Notes under the pieces: generated by a model
The model's input: the letters and a program-made list of their open reading frames with translations, nothing else
Database searches by the model: none
Told to the model about the DNA's origin: nothing
Assembly: GCA_009668975.1 (NCBI GenBank)
Contig: SBEG01000005.1
Coordinates: 1-64,000 of the forward strand
From: Deltaproteobacteria bacterium
GTDB lineage: Bacteria > Desulfobacterota > Desulfuromonadia > Geobacterales > Geobacteraceae
Direction of reading: 5' to 3'
DNA: 64,000 nt
Shown here: one piece after another, positions 38,472 to 46,836 of the stretch
Position numbering within the stretch: position 1 is the stretch's first letter
Layout of the letters: each line of letters starts with the position of its first letter
Made by a program: the position numbers and the translations under genes

Positions 38472-39374
38472 ATGCGTTACCATGATCTTTTTCAATCAGG
38501 AGAGCTTCGCGAGCGGGTTCGGGAAGCCTATGCCCGTCTTCGGAGTTGCGATCTCTGTCCCCACCAGTGCCGGGTGAATCGCCTCAGGGGTGAAACCGGA
38601 TTCTGCCGGGCAGGTCTTAAGCCGCAGGTCGCTTCCGCGACCCTGCACCGCGGTGAGGAGCCACCCATTTCCGGGACGCGCGGATCAGGGACGATTTTCT
38701 TTTCCTGGTGCACCTTGCGCTGCCGTTTCTGCCAGAACTTTCCGATCAGCCAGCTTGGCAATGGAGAGGAACTGAGCACCAGCGGTTTGGCCGAGAGAAT
38801 GCTGAAGCTCCAGAGACTCGGCGCGCACAACATCAATCTCGTCACCCCCGGTCACTACCTGCCCCAGATCCTTGCGGCTCTCTGGCTCGCGATTCCCAAG
38901 GGGTTCCGGCTGCCGCTGGTCTGGAACTCCAACGGCTACGAGACGGTGGATGCCCTGGAACTTCTCGAGGGGGTCGTGGATGTCTACCTGCCGGACATGA
39001 AGTATGTAGACGAAGGACCAGCGGTGAACTTTTCCGCCGCTCCCGGCTACCGTGACATCAACCGGGCCGCCATCCGCGAGATGTATCGCCAGATTGGTCA
39101 CCTGCAGCTGGACGAGGCAGGCATTGCCCGCCGCGGCCTGATTATCCGCCACCTGGTTCTGCCGGAAGGAGCTGCCGGCAGCCGTGAAACACTGCGCTGG
39201 ATCGCTGAAAACCTGGGAACCGAGACCCACGTAGCCCTGATGAACCAGTATTTTCCCGCCTATCAGGCGGAACATACTCCAGGGCTCCAGCGGAAGATCA
39301 GTGACGAAGAATATGCAGAGGCAGTGGAAGCGCTGCACGAATACGGACTGGAAAATGGCTGGGTACAGGAATGA
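38472..39374 (+). CDS. Radical SAM protein, PflA/PflX-like
   Basis: Protein of 300 aa with the radical SAM CX3CX2C motif as WCTLRCRFCQN (C80, C84, C87), which binds a 4Fe-4S cluster that cleaves S-adenosylmethionine. An extra cysteine group at the N terminus (CDLCPHQC at 26-33 and C45) resembles the PflX/COG1313 subfamily, whose substrate is unknown. The role in the carA-carB interval is unclear. The ATG at 38472 is preferred over a TTG two codons earlier. Its stop overlaps the next start by four bases. Confidence 0.85.
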   Translation: MRYHDLFQSGELRERVREAYARLRSCDLCPHQCRVNRLRGETGFCRAGLKPQVASATLHRGEEPPISGTRGSGTIFFSWCTLRCRFCQNFPISQLGNGEELSTSGLAERMLKLQRLGAHNINLVTPGHYLPQILAALWLAIPKGFRLPLVWNSNGYETVDALELLEGVVDVYLPDMKYVDEGPAVNFSAAPGYRDINRAAIREMYRQIGHLQLDEAGIARRGLIIRHLVLPEGAAGSRETLRWIAENLGTETHVALMNQYFPAYQAEHTPGLQRKISDEEYAEAVEALHEYGLENGWVQE

Positions 39375-39697
39375 GAACCGTTTTTCTGCTGACCCTTTCC
39401 AATGTTTTCATGACCTTTGCCTGGTACGGACACCTGAAGGGTCTGCGCACCGCGCCTTTGTACCTGGCAATACTCGCCAGCTGGGGAATCGCCTTCTTCG
39501 AGTACCTGATCCAGGTCCCGGCAAACCGGCTCGGCTACGGCACTTTCAGTCTGGGGCAATTGAAGATTCTCCAGGAAGTTATCGCTCTGACCGTTTTCGT
39601 GCCCTTTGCCGTCCTCTATATGGGACAACCACTGAAGCTCGACTATCTCTGGGCCGGTCTCTGCCTGGGCGGAGCAGCCTATTTCATCTTTCGCTGA
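39371..39697 (+). CDS. DUF486-family small membrane protein
   Basis: Protein of 108 aa with four hydrophobic helices, resembling the DUF486 family of small inner-membrane proteins that recall EmrE-type transporters. TFAWYGHLKG, FFEYLIQVPANRLGY and FSLGQLKILQEVI are the family-like stretches. Transport activity is not shown for the family. The ATGA overlap with the radical SAM gene suggests they function together. Confidence 0.85.
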   Translation: MRTVFLLTLSNVFMTFAWYGHLKGLRTAPLYLAILASWGIAFFEYLIQVPANRLGYGTFSLGQLKILQEVIALTVFVPFAVLYMGQPLKLDYLWAGLCLGGAAYFIFR

Positions 39698-39765
39698 CAA
39701 CGTATCCGGAGGACAGCTTGCCTGTCTCTCCCACGAGTTACCCACGATATACCTAAGGAGAAACA

Positions 39766-42700
39766 ATGCCGAAAAGAACTGATATCAAAAAAATCCTTAT
39801 CATCGGTGCCGGTCCGATCATCATTGGCCAGGCATGCGAATTCGACTATTCCGGAACGCAGGCTTGTAAAGCACTGAAAGAAGAGGGCTACGAGGTAATA
39901 CTCCTTAACAGCAATCCGGCGACGATCATGACTGACCCCGACTTTGCCGACCGGACCTACGTGGAGCCGGTCACGCCGGAATTCCTCGAAAAAATCATCG
40001 CCAAGGAGCGCCCCGACGCACTGCTGCCGACTCTGGGCGGCCAGACGGCCCTCAATACCGCCGTCGCCGTGGCGGAAAACGGCGTCCTGGAAAAATACGG
40101 CGTGGAGTTGATCGGCGCCAAGCTGCCGGCCATCAAGAAGGCCGAAGACCGGACCCTGTTCAAGGAGGCTATGTATAAAATCGGCCTCGATGTCCCCAAA
40201 TCCGGCCTGGCCCACAACCTCGCCGAGGCGATGGAGATTGTCCGCGAGATCGGCTTCCCGGCCATCATCCGCCCCTCCTTCACCCTCGGCGGCACCGGCG
40301 GCGGCATCGCCTACAACCTGGAAGAGTACGAAAAAATGGCTTTTGCCGGGATCGATGCCTCGCCCACCAATGAAATCCTGGTTGAGGAGTCGGTGATCGG
40401 CTGGAAGGAATATGAGTTGGAGGTGATGCGCGACACCAAGGACAACGTCGTGATCATCTGCTCGATCGAAAATCTCGATCCGATGGGCGTGCACACCGGC
40501 GATTCGATCACCGTGGCCCCGGCCCAGACCCTGACAGACAAGGAATACCAGATTCTGCGGGATGCCTCCCTGAAGATTATCCGGGAAATCGGCGTCGACA
40601 CCGGCGGCTCGAACATCCAGTTTTCCATCAATCCGCGCAACGGCAAGTTGGCGGTCATCGAGATGAATCCCCGCGTATCCCGCAGCTCGGCCCTGGCCTC
40701 GAAGGCAACCGGCTTCCCCATCGCCAAGATTGCCGCCAAACTGGCGGTCGGCTACTACCTGGATGAAATCAGAAACGACATCACCCGCGAAACGCCGGCC
40801 TGCTTCGAACCGACCATCGACTACGTAGTGACGAAATTTCCCCGTTTCACCTTTGAAAAATTCCCGGCTGCCGATGCCACCCTGACCACCCAGATGAAGT
40901 CGGTGGGCGAGGTCATGTCCATCGGCCGCACCTTCAAGGAATCTTTCCAGAAGGCGTTGCGCTCCATGGAAATCGGTTCCTGCGGCATGGAATCACGCCT
41001 CTTTGATCTGAAAGACGAAACCCGTCGCGCCCTGACCGCTACCGAACAGGCCACGCTGATGGAAAAGCTGCGCACCCCCAACTGGGAACGCACCTGGTAC
41101 CTGGGCGACGCCTTCCGCTGCGGCATGAAGGTGGCGGAACTGTACGAAATTACCGGCATCGATCCCTGGTTCCTCACCAACATCAGGCAGCTCATCGAGA
41201 TGGAAGACGAAATAAAAGCGGCGCGCCACATCTTTGAAAAAAATCTCCCGGAACTTCGCGAGATTCTGAAAGACGCCAAACAATTCGGCTTTTCCGACCA
41301 GTTTATCGCCAAGCTCTGGGACACCACGGAAGAGGCTATTCGCACCACTCGGAAAGAGCTGCAGATCGTACCGGTATTCAAAAGGGTCGACACCTGTGCG
41401 GCAGAATTCGTTGCCTATACTCCCTACCTTTACTCCACCTACGAAGATGAGTGCGAGGCAGATGTCACTGACCGGAAAAAGATCATGATTCTCGGCGGCG
41501 GCCCGAACCGCATCGGCCAGGGCATCGAGTTCGATTACTGTTGCGTGCATGGGGTCTTCGCCTTGGCCGAGGACGGCTACGAAACAATCATGGTCAACTG
41601 CAACCCGGAAACGGTTTCCACCGACTATGACACTTCGGACCGTCTCTATTTCGAGCCGCTCACCTTCGAAGACGTCCTCAACATCGTGGAAAAAGAGCAG
41701 CCTTACGGCGTCATTGTCCAGTTCGGCGGCCAGACCCCGTTGAAACTGGCGGTCGCCCTGGAAAAAGCCGGGGTGCCGATCATCGGCACTTCACCCGATG
41801 CCATCGACCGGGCGGAAGATCGCGAGCGCTTTCAGGTCATGCTGCACAAGCTCCACCTGCGACAGCCGGAAAACGGTACGGCCCGCTCCTTCGAAGAGTC
41901 GGAAAAAATCGCGGAACGGATCGGCTATCCGGTTGTTGTCCGCCCCTCCTACGTACTTGGCGGCCGCGCCATGGAGATCGTCTATGATGTGGAAGGATTG
42001 CGCCGCTACATGACCACTGCGGTCCAGGCCTCCCCGGAGCACCCGATCCTGATCGACAAATTTCTCGACGAGGCGATCGAAATCGATGTGGACGCCCTCT
42101 GTGACGGCCAGGAGGTGGTGATCGGCGGCATCATGGAACATATTGAAGAGGCCGGTATTCATTCCGGCGACTCGGCCTGCTCCTTACCGCCCTATTCGAT
42201 TTCGCGGGAAACGAGCGATGAAATCAAACGGCAAACCAAGCTCATGGCTTTGGAACTGGGGGTCAAGGGCCTGATGAACGTGCAGTTTGCGGTCAAGGAT
42301 GACGAGATCTTCATCCTCGAGGTAAACCCGCGGGCTTCCCGGACGGTCCCTTTTGTTTCCAAGGCTACCGGCCGGCCGCTGGCAAAGCTGGCGGCGCGCG
42401 TCATGGCGGGCAAAACTCTGCGGGAAATGGGAATCACTGCCGAGATTGAGCCGCGGCACATTGCGGTGAAGGAATCTGTTTTTCCCTTCGTCAAGTTCCC
42501 CGGGGTGGACACGATTCTCGGACCGGAAATGAAGTCAACCGGCGAGGTTATGGGCATCGACATCGACTTTGCCCGGGCCTTTGCCAAGGCCCAACTGGGA
42601 GCCGGTGTCCGTCTGCCCCTGTCCGGTTCGGTGTTTCTCAGCGTGCGCGACAGCGACAAGAAACATATTGTCAGTCCCGCGAAAAAACTGTATGATAACG

Positions 42701-43014
42701 GCTTTGAACTGGTTGCCACCCGTGGAACCGCTTCCTACTTACAGGAAAAGGGTATCCCGGTCAGGGTGGTCAACAAGGTGGTGGAAGGCCGGCCCCATAT
42801 CGTTGACGCGATCAAAAACAACGAGATCTGCATGGTAATCAATACCACGCAAGGAGCCCAGGCGGTTGCCGACTCTTTCTCCATCCGCCGGAACACTTTG
42901 GTCAACAATATCGCCTACTTCACGACAACCTCGGGAGCCCGGGCAGCTGTTGACGGCATCCTCGCCATGCTGGGCAAGGAACTGGAGGCGAAGGCTCTGC
43001 AGGACTATCTGTAA
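39766..43014 (+). CDS. carB: Carbamoyl-phosphate synthase large subunit
   Basis: Enzyme of 1082 aa, full length. Two homologous ATP-grasp halves are visible ([18 protein letters not shown] in the first, [18 protein letters not shown] in the second), each preceded by a carbamate/carboxyphosphate domain ([38 protein letters not shown]). The C-terminal MGS-type domain (about 940-1070, [15 protein letters not shown]) is the usual site of allosteric control by UMP and IMP. AAGGAG lies before the ATG. A stem-loop follows the gene. Confidence 0.98.
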   Translation: MPKRTDIKKILIIGAGPIIIGQACEFDYSGTQACKALKEEGYEVILLNSNPATIMTDPDFADRTYVEPVTPEFLEKIIAKERPDALLPTLGGQTALNTAVAVAENGVLEKYGVELIGAKLPAIKKAEDRTLFKEAMYKIGLDVPKSGLAHNLAEAMEIVREIGFPAIIRPSFTLGGTGGGIAYNLEEYEKMAFAGIDASPTNEILVEESVIGWKEYELEVMRDTKDNVVIICSIENLDPMGVHTGDSITVAPAQTLTDKEYQILRDASLKIIREIGVDTGGSNIQFSINPRNGKLAVIEMNPRVSRSSALASKATGFPIAKIAAKLAVGYYLDEIRNDITRETPACFEPTIDYVVTKFPRFTFEKFPAADATLTTQMKSVGEVMSIGRTFKESFQKALRSMEIGSCGMESRLFDLKDETRRALTATEQATLMEKLRTPNWERTWYLGDAFRCGMKVAELYEITGIDPWFLTNIRQLIEMEDEIKAARHIFEKNLPELREILKDAKQFGFSDQFIAKLWDTTEEAIRTTRKELQIVPVFKRVDTCAAEFVAYTPYLYSTYEDECEADVTDRKKIMILGGGPNRIGQGIEFDYCCVHGVFALAEDGYETIMVNCNPETVSTDYDTSDRLYFEPLTFEDVLNIVEKEQPYGVIVQFGGQTPLKLAVALEKAGVPIIGTSPDAIDRAEDRERFQVMLHKLHLRQPENGTARSFEESEKIAERIGYPVVVRPSYVLGGRAMEIVYDVEGLRRYMTTAVQASPEHPILIDKFLDEAIEIDVDALCDGQEVVIGGIMEHIEEAGIHSGDSACSLPPYSISRETSDEIKRQTKLMALELGVKGLMNVQFAVKDDEIFILEVNPRASRTVPFVSKATGRPLAKLAARVMAGKTLREMGITAEIEPRHIAVKESVFPFVKFPGVDTILGPEMKSTGEVMGIDIDFARAFAKAQLGAGVRLPLSGSVFLSVRDSDKKHIVSPAKKLYDNGFELVATRGTASYLQEKGIPVRVVNKVVEGRPHIVDAIKNNEICMVINTTQGAQAVADSFSIRRNTLVNNIAYFTTTSGARAAVDGILAMLGKELEAKALQDYL

Positions 43015-43052
43015 CAGACAGTAGAATGTTAAAAACCTGAATCACCATACAT

Positions 43053-43087
43053 GGGGCGGCCTGTTCGGCTGCCCCTCACATTTTAGG
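43053..43087 (+). terminator. Probable terminator after carB
   Basis: A 9-bp stem (GGGGCGGCC with GGCTGCCCC, one G-T pair) and a five-base loop, followed by TCACATTTT. The T tract is broken, so termination may be partial and greA could receive read-through. Confidence 0.6.
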
Positions 43088-43231
43088 CGACACAACGTTG
43101 ACTACAGAAAGACCGGGCGCACTGCGCAGCCGGCACGCAGCGAGATCTTCACATCTGGAAACCAGACCATCAGGCAGCCAGCGGTCAGACACCCACGCTG
43201 CTTAACACCGCAACAGGAGGTTTGCACCACA

Positions 43232-43708
43232 ATGTCCCATTCAGTACCCATGACCAAGGAAAGTTTCGAATTCCTGCAGGAGGAATTAAAACGCTTCATC
43301 AGGGAGGAGCGCCCCAAAGTCATTCAGGATATTGCTGAAGCACGTTCCCACGGTGACCTTTCGGAGAATGCCGAGTATGACGCCGCCAAGCACCGACAGG
43401 GTTTTATCGAAGGACGAATCCAGGAGCTGAAAGATAAGCTGGCCCGCGCCTACGTGGTTGATCTATCCAACCTGAAGCCGGACAAGGTGGTGTTTGGCGC
43501 CACGGTGACCCTCTACGATACCACCACGGATGAAGAGGTTACCTACCGGATTGTGGGAGAAGACGAAGCGGACATCAAGCTGGGCAAAATGTCATGCTCT
43601 TCCCCGGTGGGCAAGGCCTTGATCGGTCACCGCCTGGATGACACGGTCCGGGTAAAGGTGCCCTCCGGCCTGAAAGAATACGAAATCATCGACATCAAAT
43701 ATCTCTGA
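43232..43708 (+). CDS. greA: Transcription elongation factor GreA
   Basis: Protein of 158 aa that rescues backtracked RNA polymerase by stimulating transcript cleavage. The N-terminal coiled coil carries EARSHGDLSENAEYDAAKHRQ, whose acidic tip enters the polymerase channel. The C-terminal FKBP-like domain has MSCSSPVGKALIGH. AGGAGG lies 11 bases before the ATG; an in-frame ATG six codons later has no site. Confidence 0.97.
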   Translation: MSHSVPMTKESFEFLQEELKRFIREERPKVIQDIAEARSHGDLSENAEYDAAKHRQGFIEGRIQELKDKLARAYVVDLSNLKPDKVVFGATVTLYDTTTDEEVTYRIVGEDEADIKLGKMSCSSPVGKALIGHRLDDTVRVKVPSGLKEYEIIDIKYL

Positions 43709-43777
43709 AACATTCCGGAGGCGTGTTGTCTGAATTGGCACACCGCCGCACTGTCATGAGCCGGTAGCCTGCAATGC

Positions 43778-44803
43778 CTACCGGCGGACGGTAGTCACGA
43801 GAAGATACAGATCTACCGAATCTTCACCCTCCGGGGCCGACGCAGCCGGCCCCTGCAGATTCCCCAGCTTTTTCAGTAGATCAAGATACCCTCGAACCAC
43901 ATTCTGCCGCAACCGAACGAGATAAGCGGTTTCTCCCTCTGCAGGAAAGTCCCGCCGGAGAATTACGCCTCCGTAGCGAGTTGTCGCACGTTCAATCTCG
44001 TGCTGTGCGTCTGCAACATTTACGACTTGCAGAACAACCCGCACCATCTCCACCTCGCTTGCGGGAAGAGCCTTGCTTCGCGCCATTCCGGATGGAGCTC
44101 GGCGCTCCTTTTCCGCAAGGGAGAATTCATCTGACGGCGCCAGTGATTTGGCCGCGCTCCGTTCCTGCATCCGGAAGTCGGTAAATCCCTTGTCTTCTGA
44201 CCGGTAAGGAGCCTCCGCCGGAGACGGTACTGGAGGATCAAGCTCTTCCTGGCGAGAATCAGCTAACGATTCTTCCTCGGGCAGGCTAAGGGGAGCAGGC
44301 TCTGCTCCCGGTTTTTCTCTCATGGCTTCCGGCGGTTTTTCCACCCCGGGTGCACGTTCAACTTCCGGCAGATTCCGGAATGTGGTTGCCGGCGGAACAG
44401 CCGGAGCCGGCTCTTCACGAGTTACGCCGGACAGTGGCGCTATTTGCGGCAGCTCCGAAGAGACATTCCGGTAAACGAGATAGCCGGTTACACTGAGGAA
44501 TATCAGCGCAACTGCCTCAACGGAGATCCGCCAACGTAACGGCGCCTGGAACAGGCGATACAACAGCCCCTTTTCCCGGCCGGCCTCTTCCCTGACCCGT
44601 GCCATGATCCTCGCCGATAACCAGGGAGGCGCTTCCAGTTCGCCGAGATTCCGGAGATGCCGAACCGTCTTTGCCAGTTCCTGAAAAGACTCTCTACAGG
44701 CATCGCACTCGGCAAGATGCTTTTCAATCTGCGCTTTCTCAACGGGAGTAACGGCCCCGTCCAGATACGCCGACAACTTATTTCGTATGGATTCATGGTC
44801 CAT
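43778..44803 (-). CDS. Anti-sigma factor with zf-HC2 domain
   Basis: Protein of 341 aa. The N-terminal zinc-binding anti-sigma domain has HLAECDACRESF (HX3CX2C, about residues 29-36). One membrane helix follows at about 93-111 (ISVEAVALIFLSVTGYLVY). A long Pro/Glu-rich extracytoplasmic region runs to about residue 250, and a folded C-terminal domain starts VEMVRVVLQVVNVADAQHEI. It should hold the adjacent sigma factor inactive at the membrane; the signal is unknown. Its start shares one base with the sigma-factor stop (TGATG). Confidence 0.88.
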   Translation of the reverse strand: MDHESIRNKLSAYLDGAVTPVEKAQIEKHLAECDACRESFQELAKTVRHLRNLGELEAPPWLSARIMARVREEAGREKGLLYRLFQAPLRWRISVEAVALIFLSVTGYLVYRNVSSELPQIAPLSGVTREEPAPAVPPATTFRNLPEVERAPGVEKPPEAMREKPGAEPAPLSLPEEESLADSRQEELDPPVPSPAEAPYRSEDKGFTDFRMQERSAAKSLAPSDEFSLAEKERRAPSGMARSKALPASEVEMVRVVLQVVNVADAQHEIERATTRYGGVILRRDFPAEGETAYLVRLRQNVVRGYLDLLKKLGNLQGPAASAPEGEDSVDLYLLVTTVRR

Positions 44804-45417
44804 CAAAATTCCCTCACCACTCTTTTCAGGCAATCCCTGATCGACTCGCGCGCCCGGGCAATACGTGATTTTACCGTACCTTCGGCAAGTCGCAGCATCG
44901 TTCCGATCTCCCCGTAGGAGTACTCTTCGACATCCCGCAGCACCAGAGCCTCCCGGAAACCCGGCTCAAGAGCATTGATACACCCTTGAACGCGCAGCCT
45001 GACTTCTTCCCGTTCCAGCATATCGTGTGCCGAAGGGCCGTTCGCAGGAGGATCGTAGCTCTTGCCGCACTCGCCGCAACCCGGAAGCGGATCATCAAGG
45101 GAACAGGTCTCGTGGGACTTTCGGCTGCGCAGCTGTTGCAGGCGATTGCGGGCCAGGTTGACGGTAATAGTCGTAAGCCAGGTGGTAAAGGCAGCGTCAC
45201 CGCGAAATTTTCCCAAACCGCGATAGGCAGATAGAAAGGCGTCCTGCACAATCTCCCCGGCATCCTCAGGATTCCCGAGCACCCGGAATGCCAGGGTGAA
45301 CATCCGCGCCTGGTATTTATTGACCAGGGTCTCGAAGGCGTCCAGGTCCCCGGCTCGGCAGGCGGCAACAAGAGCGACATCCTCGTCTGGCTGCGTGCGT
45401 TTTTTTCTCCCTATCAT
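44803..45417 (-). CDS. ECF (sigma-24 type) RNA polymerase sigma factor
   Basis: Protein of 204 aa. Region 2 is FETLVNKYQARMFTLAFRVL and AFTTWLTTITVNLARNRLQ; region 4 is LEPGFREALVLRDVEEYSYG and MLRLAEGTVKSRIARARESI. The linker contains three cysteines (TCSLDDPLPGCGECGKS), which could respond to redox or metal, though this is only inference. The start is uncertain: ATG at 45417 or GTG at 45432, neither with a good ribosome-binding site. Targets are not evident in the window. Confidence 0.92.
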   Translation of the reverse strand: MIGRKKRTQPDEDVALVAACRAGDLDAFETLVNKYQARMFTLAFRVLGNPEDAGEIVQDAFLSAYRGLGKFRGDAAFTTWLTTITVNLARNRLQQLRSRKSHETCSLDDPLPGCGECGKSYDPPANGPSAHDMLEREEVRLRVQGCINALEPGFREALVLRDVEEYSYGEIGTMLRLAEGTVKSRIARARESIRDCLKRVVREF

Positions 45418-45481
45418 ACTTGACAATCCCACGGCGGATTTTGTTCCCGAATCCGCTCCATCCGATGTATTTCAATCAGCC

Positions 45482-45665
45482 ATGCGTCGTTAGGAGCCTG
45501 TCGGACTTAGGAAATCGAAGCGAAAATTCGGCTGGGCGAGGACAGATTTTGTCGATTTTGCAGGGTAATAGTTGTTCTATTACCCAAAAAAGCGGCGAAA
45601 TATGGACCGTCCAGACGGATTTGCAGCAGATTCACCCTATGTCCGACAGGCTCCTTGCGACGCAT
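45482..45665. mobile_element. MITE-like 184-bp palindromic element
   Basis: Terminal inverted repeats contain a perfect 15-bp core, AGGAGCCTGTCGGAC (45492-45506 and 45641-45655), extended by flanking matches (ATGCGTCG outside, AG inside). A second perfect 9-bp inverted repeat (GGGTAATAG / CTATTACCC) with loop TTGTT sits exactly in the centre (45563-45585). The arms between also match each other imperfectly, so the whole unit can fold into one long hairpin. It has no ORF. It lies between the sigma-factor gene and the macro-domain gene and supplies the last codons of the latter. The element type is inferred from structure alone. Confidence 0.7.
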
Positions 45666-46191
45666 AATACTCCTGATAGACGTCATAGTCACGACAGGAA
45701 TAAAGGACGAAGATCACTTTTTCCGGAAGTACATTGCGCGCCAGAAAAGTACGGGTCGTATCCAGGGCAATTTTGCAGGCCTCTGCCGGCGGGTAGCCGT
45801 AGGCACCGCAGCTGATGGCGGGAAATGCCAGGGTCCAGATCTCATGCCGCAGCGCCAGTTTCAGACAATTTTCGTAACAGGCGGCAAGGAGGCGCGGAGC
45901 GTCCTCCCGATCCACGCCATAAACCGGTCCCACCGTATGGATGACGAAGCGGGCCGGAAGATTATAGCCTGCCGTGATGCACGCCTCTCCGGTGGGACAC
46001 CAGCCGATCTTCCGGCACTCCTCGAGCAGCCCGCTCCCGGCAGCCCAGTGAATCATGCCGTCGACCCCGGCTCCACCCAGAAGCGTGCTGTTGGCGGCAT
46101 TCACAATGGCATCCACCTGCAAAGTGGTTATGTCCCCCATTCTGATCGAAATCCGTTCCAAAACGCCCCCCCCCGGAGTTTCCGAATTCAT
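45637..46191 (-). CDS. Macro-domain protein (ADP-ribose-binding/deacetylase type)
   Basis: Protein of 184 aa with one macro domain. ISIRMGDITTLQVDAIVNAAN binds ADP-ribose, LLGGAGVDGMIHWAAG is the loop typical of the YmdB/MacroD-type hydrolases, and FPAISCGAYGYPPAEA closes the pocket. These proteins remove ADP-ribose or O-acetyl groups from ADP-ribosylated targets. The ATG at 46191 follows GGAAAGGAAG. The last six codons and the stop lie within the right inverted repeat of the MITE-like element, so the original C terminus was probably replaced by its insertion. Confidence 0.9.
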   Translation of the reverse strand: MNSETPGGGVLERISIRMGDITTLQVDAIVNAANSTLLGGAGVDGMIHWAAGSGLLEECRKIGWCPTGEACITAGYNLPARFVIHTVGPVYGVDREDAPRLLAACYENCLKLALRHEIWTLAFPAISCGAYGYPPAEACKIALDTTRTFLARNVLPEKVIFVLYSCRDYDVYQEYYASQGACRT

Positions 46192-46255
46192 ACGAACTTC
46201 CTTTCCGAGTATAGCGGCATTTTTCAGCAACGACAACGAGCAGCTCTTCTCAGCC

Positions 46256-46295
46256 AAAAAAAGGGGCCGGCGTCTCAGCTGACGGCGGCCCCTTT
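46256..46295 (-). terminator. Terminator of the YjfB-like gene
   Basis: On the minus strand a 12-bp stem (GGGGCCGCCGTC with GACGCCGGCCCC, one mismatch) flanked by AAA/TTT is followed by seven T. It lies 70 bp past the stop of the small gene at 46363 and before the macro-domain gene. Confidence 0.85.
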
Positions 46296-46362
46296 CCGGG
46301 TGCACAGGCATGGTTATTTTTCAGCAACTTCCTGATTTCTCTTACGTTATCTTGCTGACTGC

Positions 46363-46557
46363 TTACGCGTACGTCGAAAACCCGCCCTGCTGCGTATTCT
46401 CGGCGGGTGGTACTGCTGTTGCATTCCTGGCAAGCATTTCCGCCACCTGCTGTTGTGCTGCGTTTGCCTGTTTCACGGCGGCCATGCCCATCAGGGTTTG
46501 GGCCATCTGCTCTTGTACAAGCAGGGCCTGACTTGCCAATGATCTGATTTCCATCAT
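46363..46557 (-). CDS. YjfB-like putative motility peptide
   Basis: Protein of 64 aa with a helical, Gln/Ala-rich sequence (SLASQALLVQEQMAQTLM, KQANAAQQQVAEMLA) similar in size and composition to the YjfB 'putative motility protein' family found near flagellar genes. A strong GGGGGAGGTG precedes the start. A sigma-28-type promoter lies upstream and a strong terminator downstream, giving a single-gene unit. Family assignment is from resemblance; the promoter independently supports a motility link. Confidence 0.75.
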   Translation of the reverse strand: MMEIRSLASQALLVQEQMAQTLMGMAAVKQANAAQQQVAEMLARNATAVPPAENTQQGGFSTYA

Positions 46558-46589
46558 GCTGCACCTCCCCCATGCTGCCCGTTCTATAC

Positions 46590-46616
46590 CTATCGGCAGC
46601 AGGCGGCATTTCTTGA
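46590..46616 (-). promoter_or_regulatory. Sigma-28 (FliA)-type promoter of the YjfB-like gene
   Basis: Minus strand: TCAAGAAA, 11-bp spacer, GCCGATAG, close to the flagellar sigma-28 pattern (TAAAGTTT or TCAAGTTT, N11, GCCGATAA). It lies 32 bp before the ATG. A second GCCGATAGG further upstream (near 46718) lacks a matching -35. The rest of 46617-46836 shows no gene. Confidence 0.7.
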
Positions 46617-46836
46617 GACTTCATGGAACATGGAGGCAAAGTGCTCAGCTCAGCAGAAGTGCATCAAACTTCAGGAAAGCAAGTTCGCAGGGCATGTTGG
46701 CACCGTCGCAAACCTATCGGCAACCGTTCTTCGCCAACTCTTCTGCCGCCGCACGAATGATTTCATTTTCGTGGCGATGGGAAAGGCGCAGTCACAATCC
46801 GAATTCCCGTTGACCAGCCGATGCCGATCGATACTA

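Noticed and set aside
43760-43785. GCCGGTAG/CTACCGGC hairpin between greA and the anti-sigma gene
   Set aside because: No T tract on either strand, and it overlaps the anti-sigma stop codon, so a terminator role is not supported.
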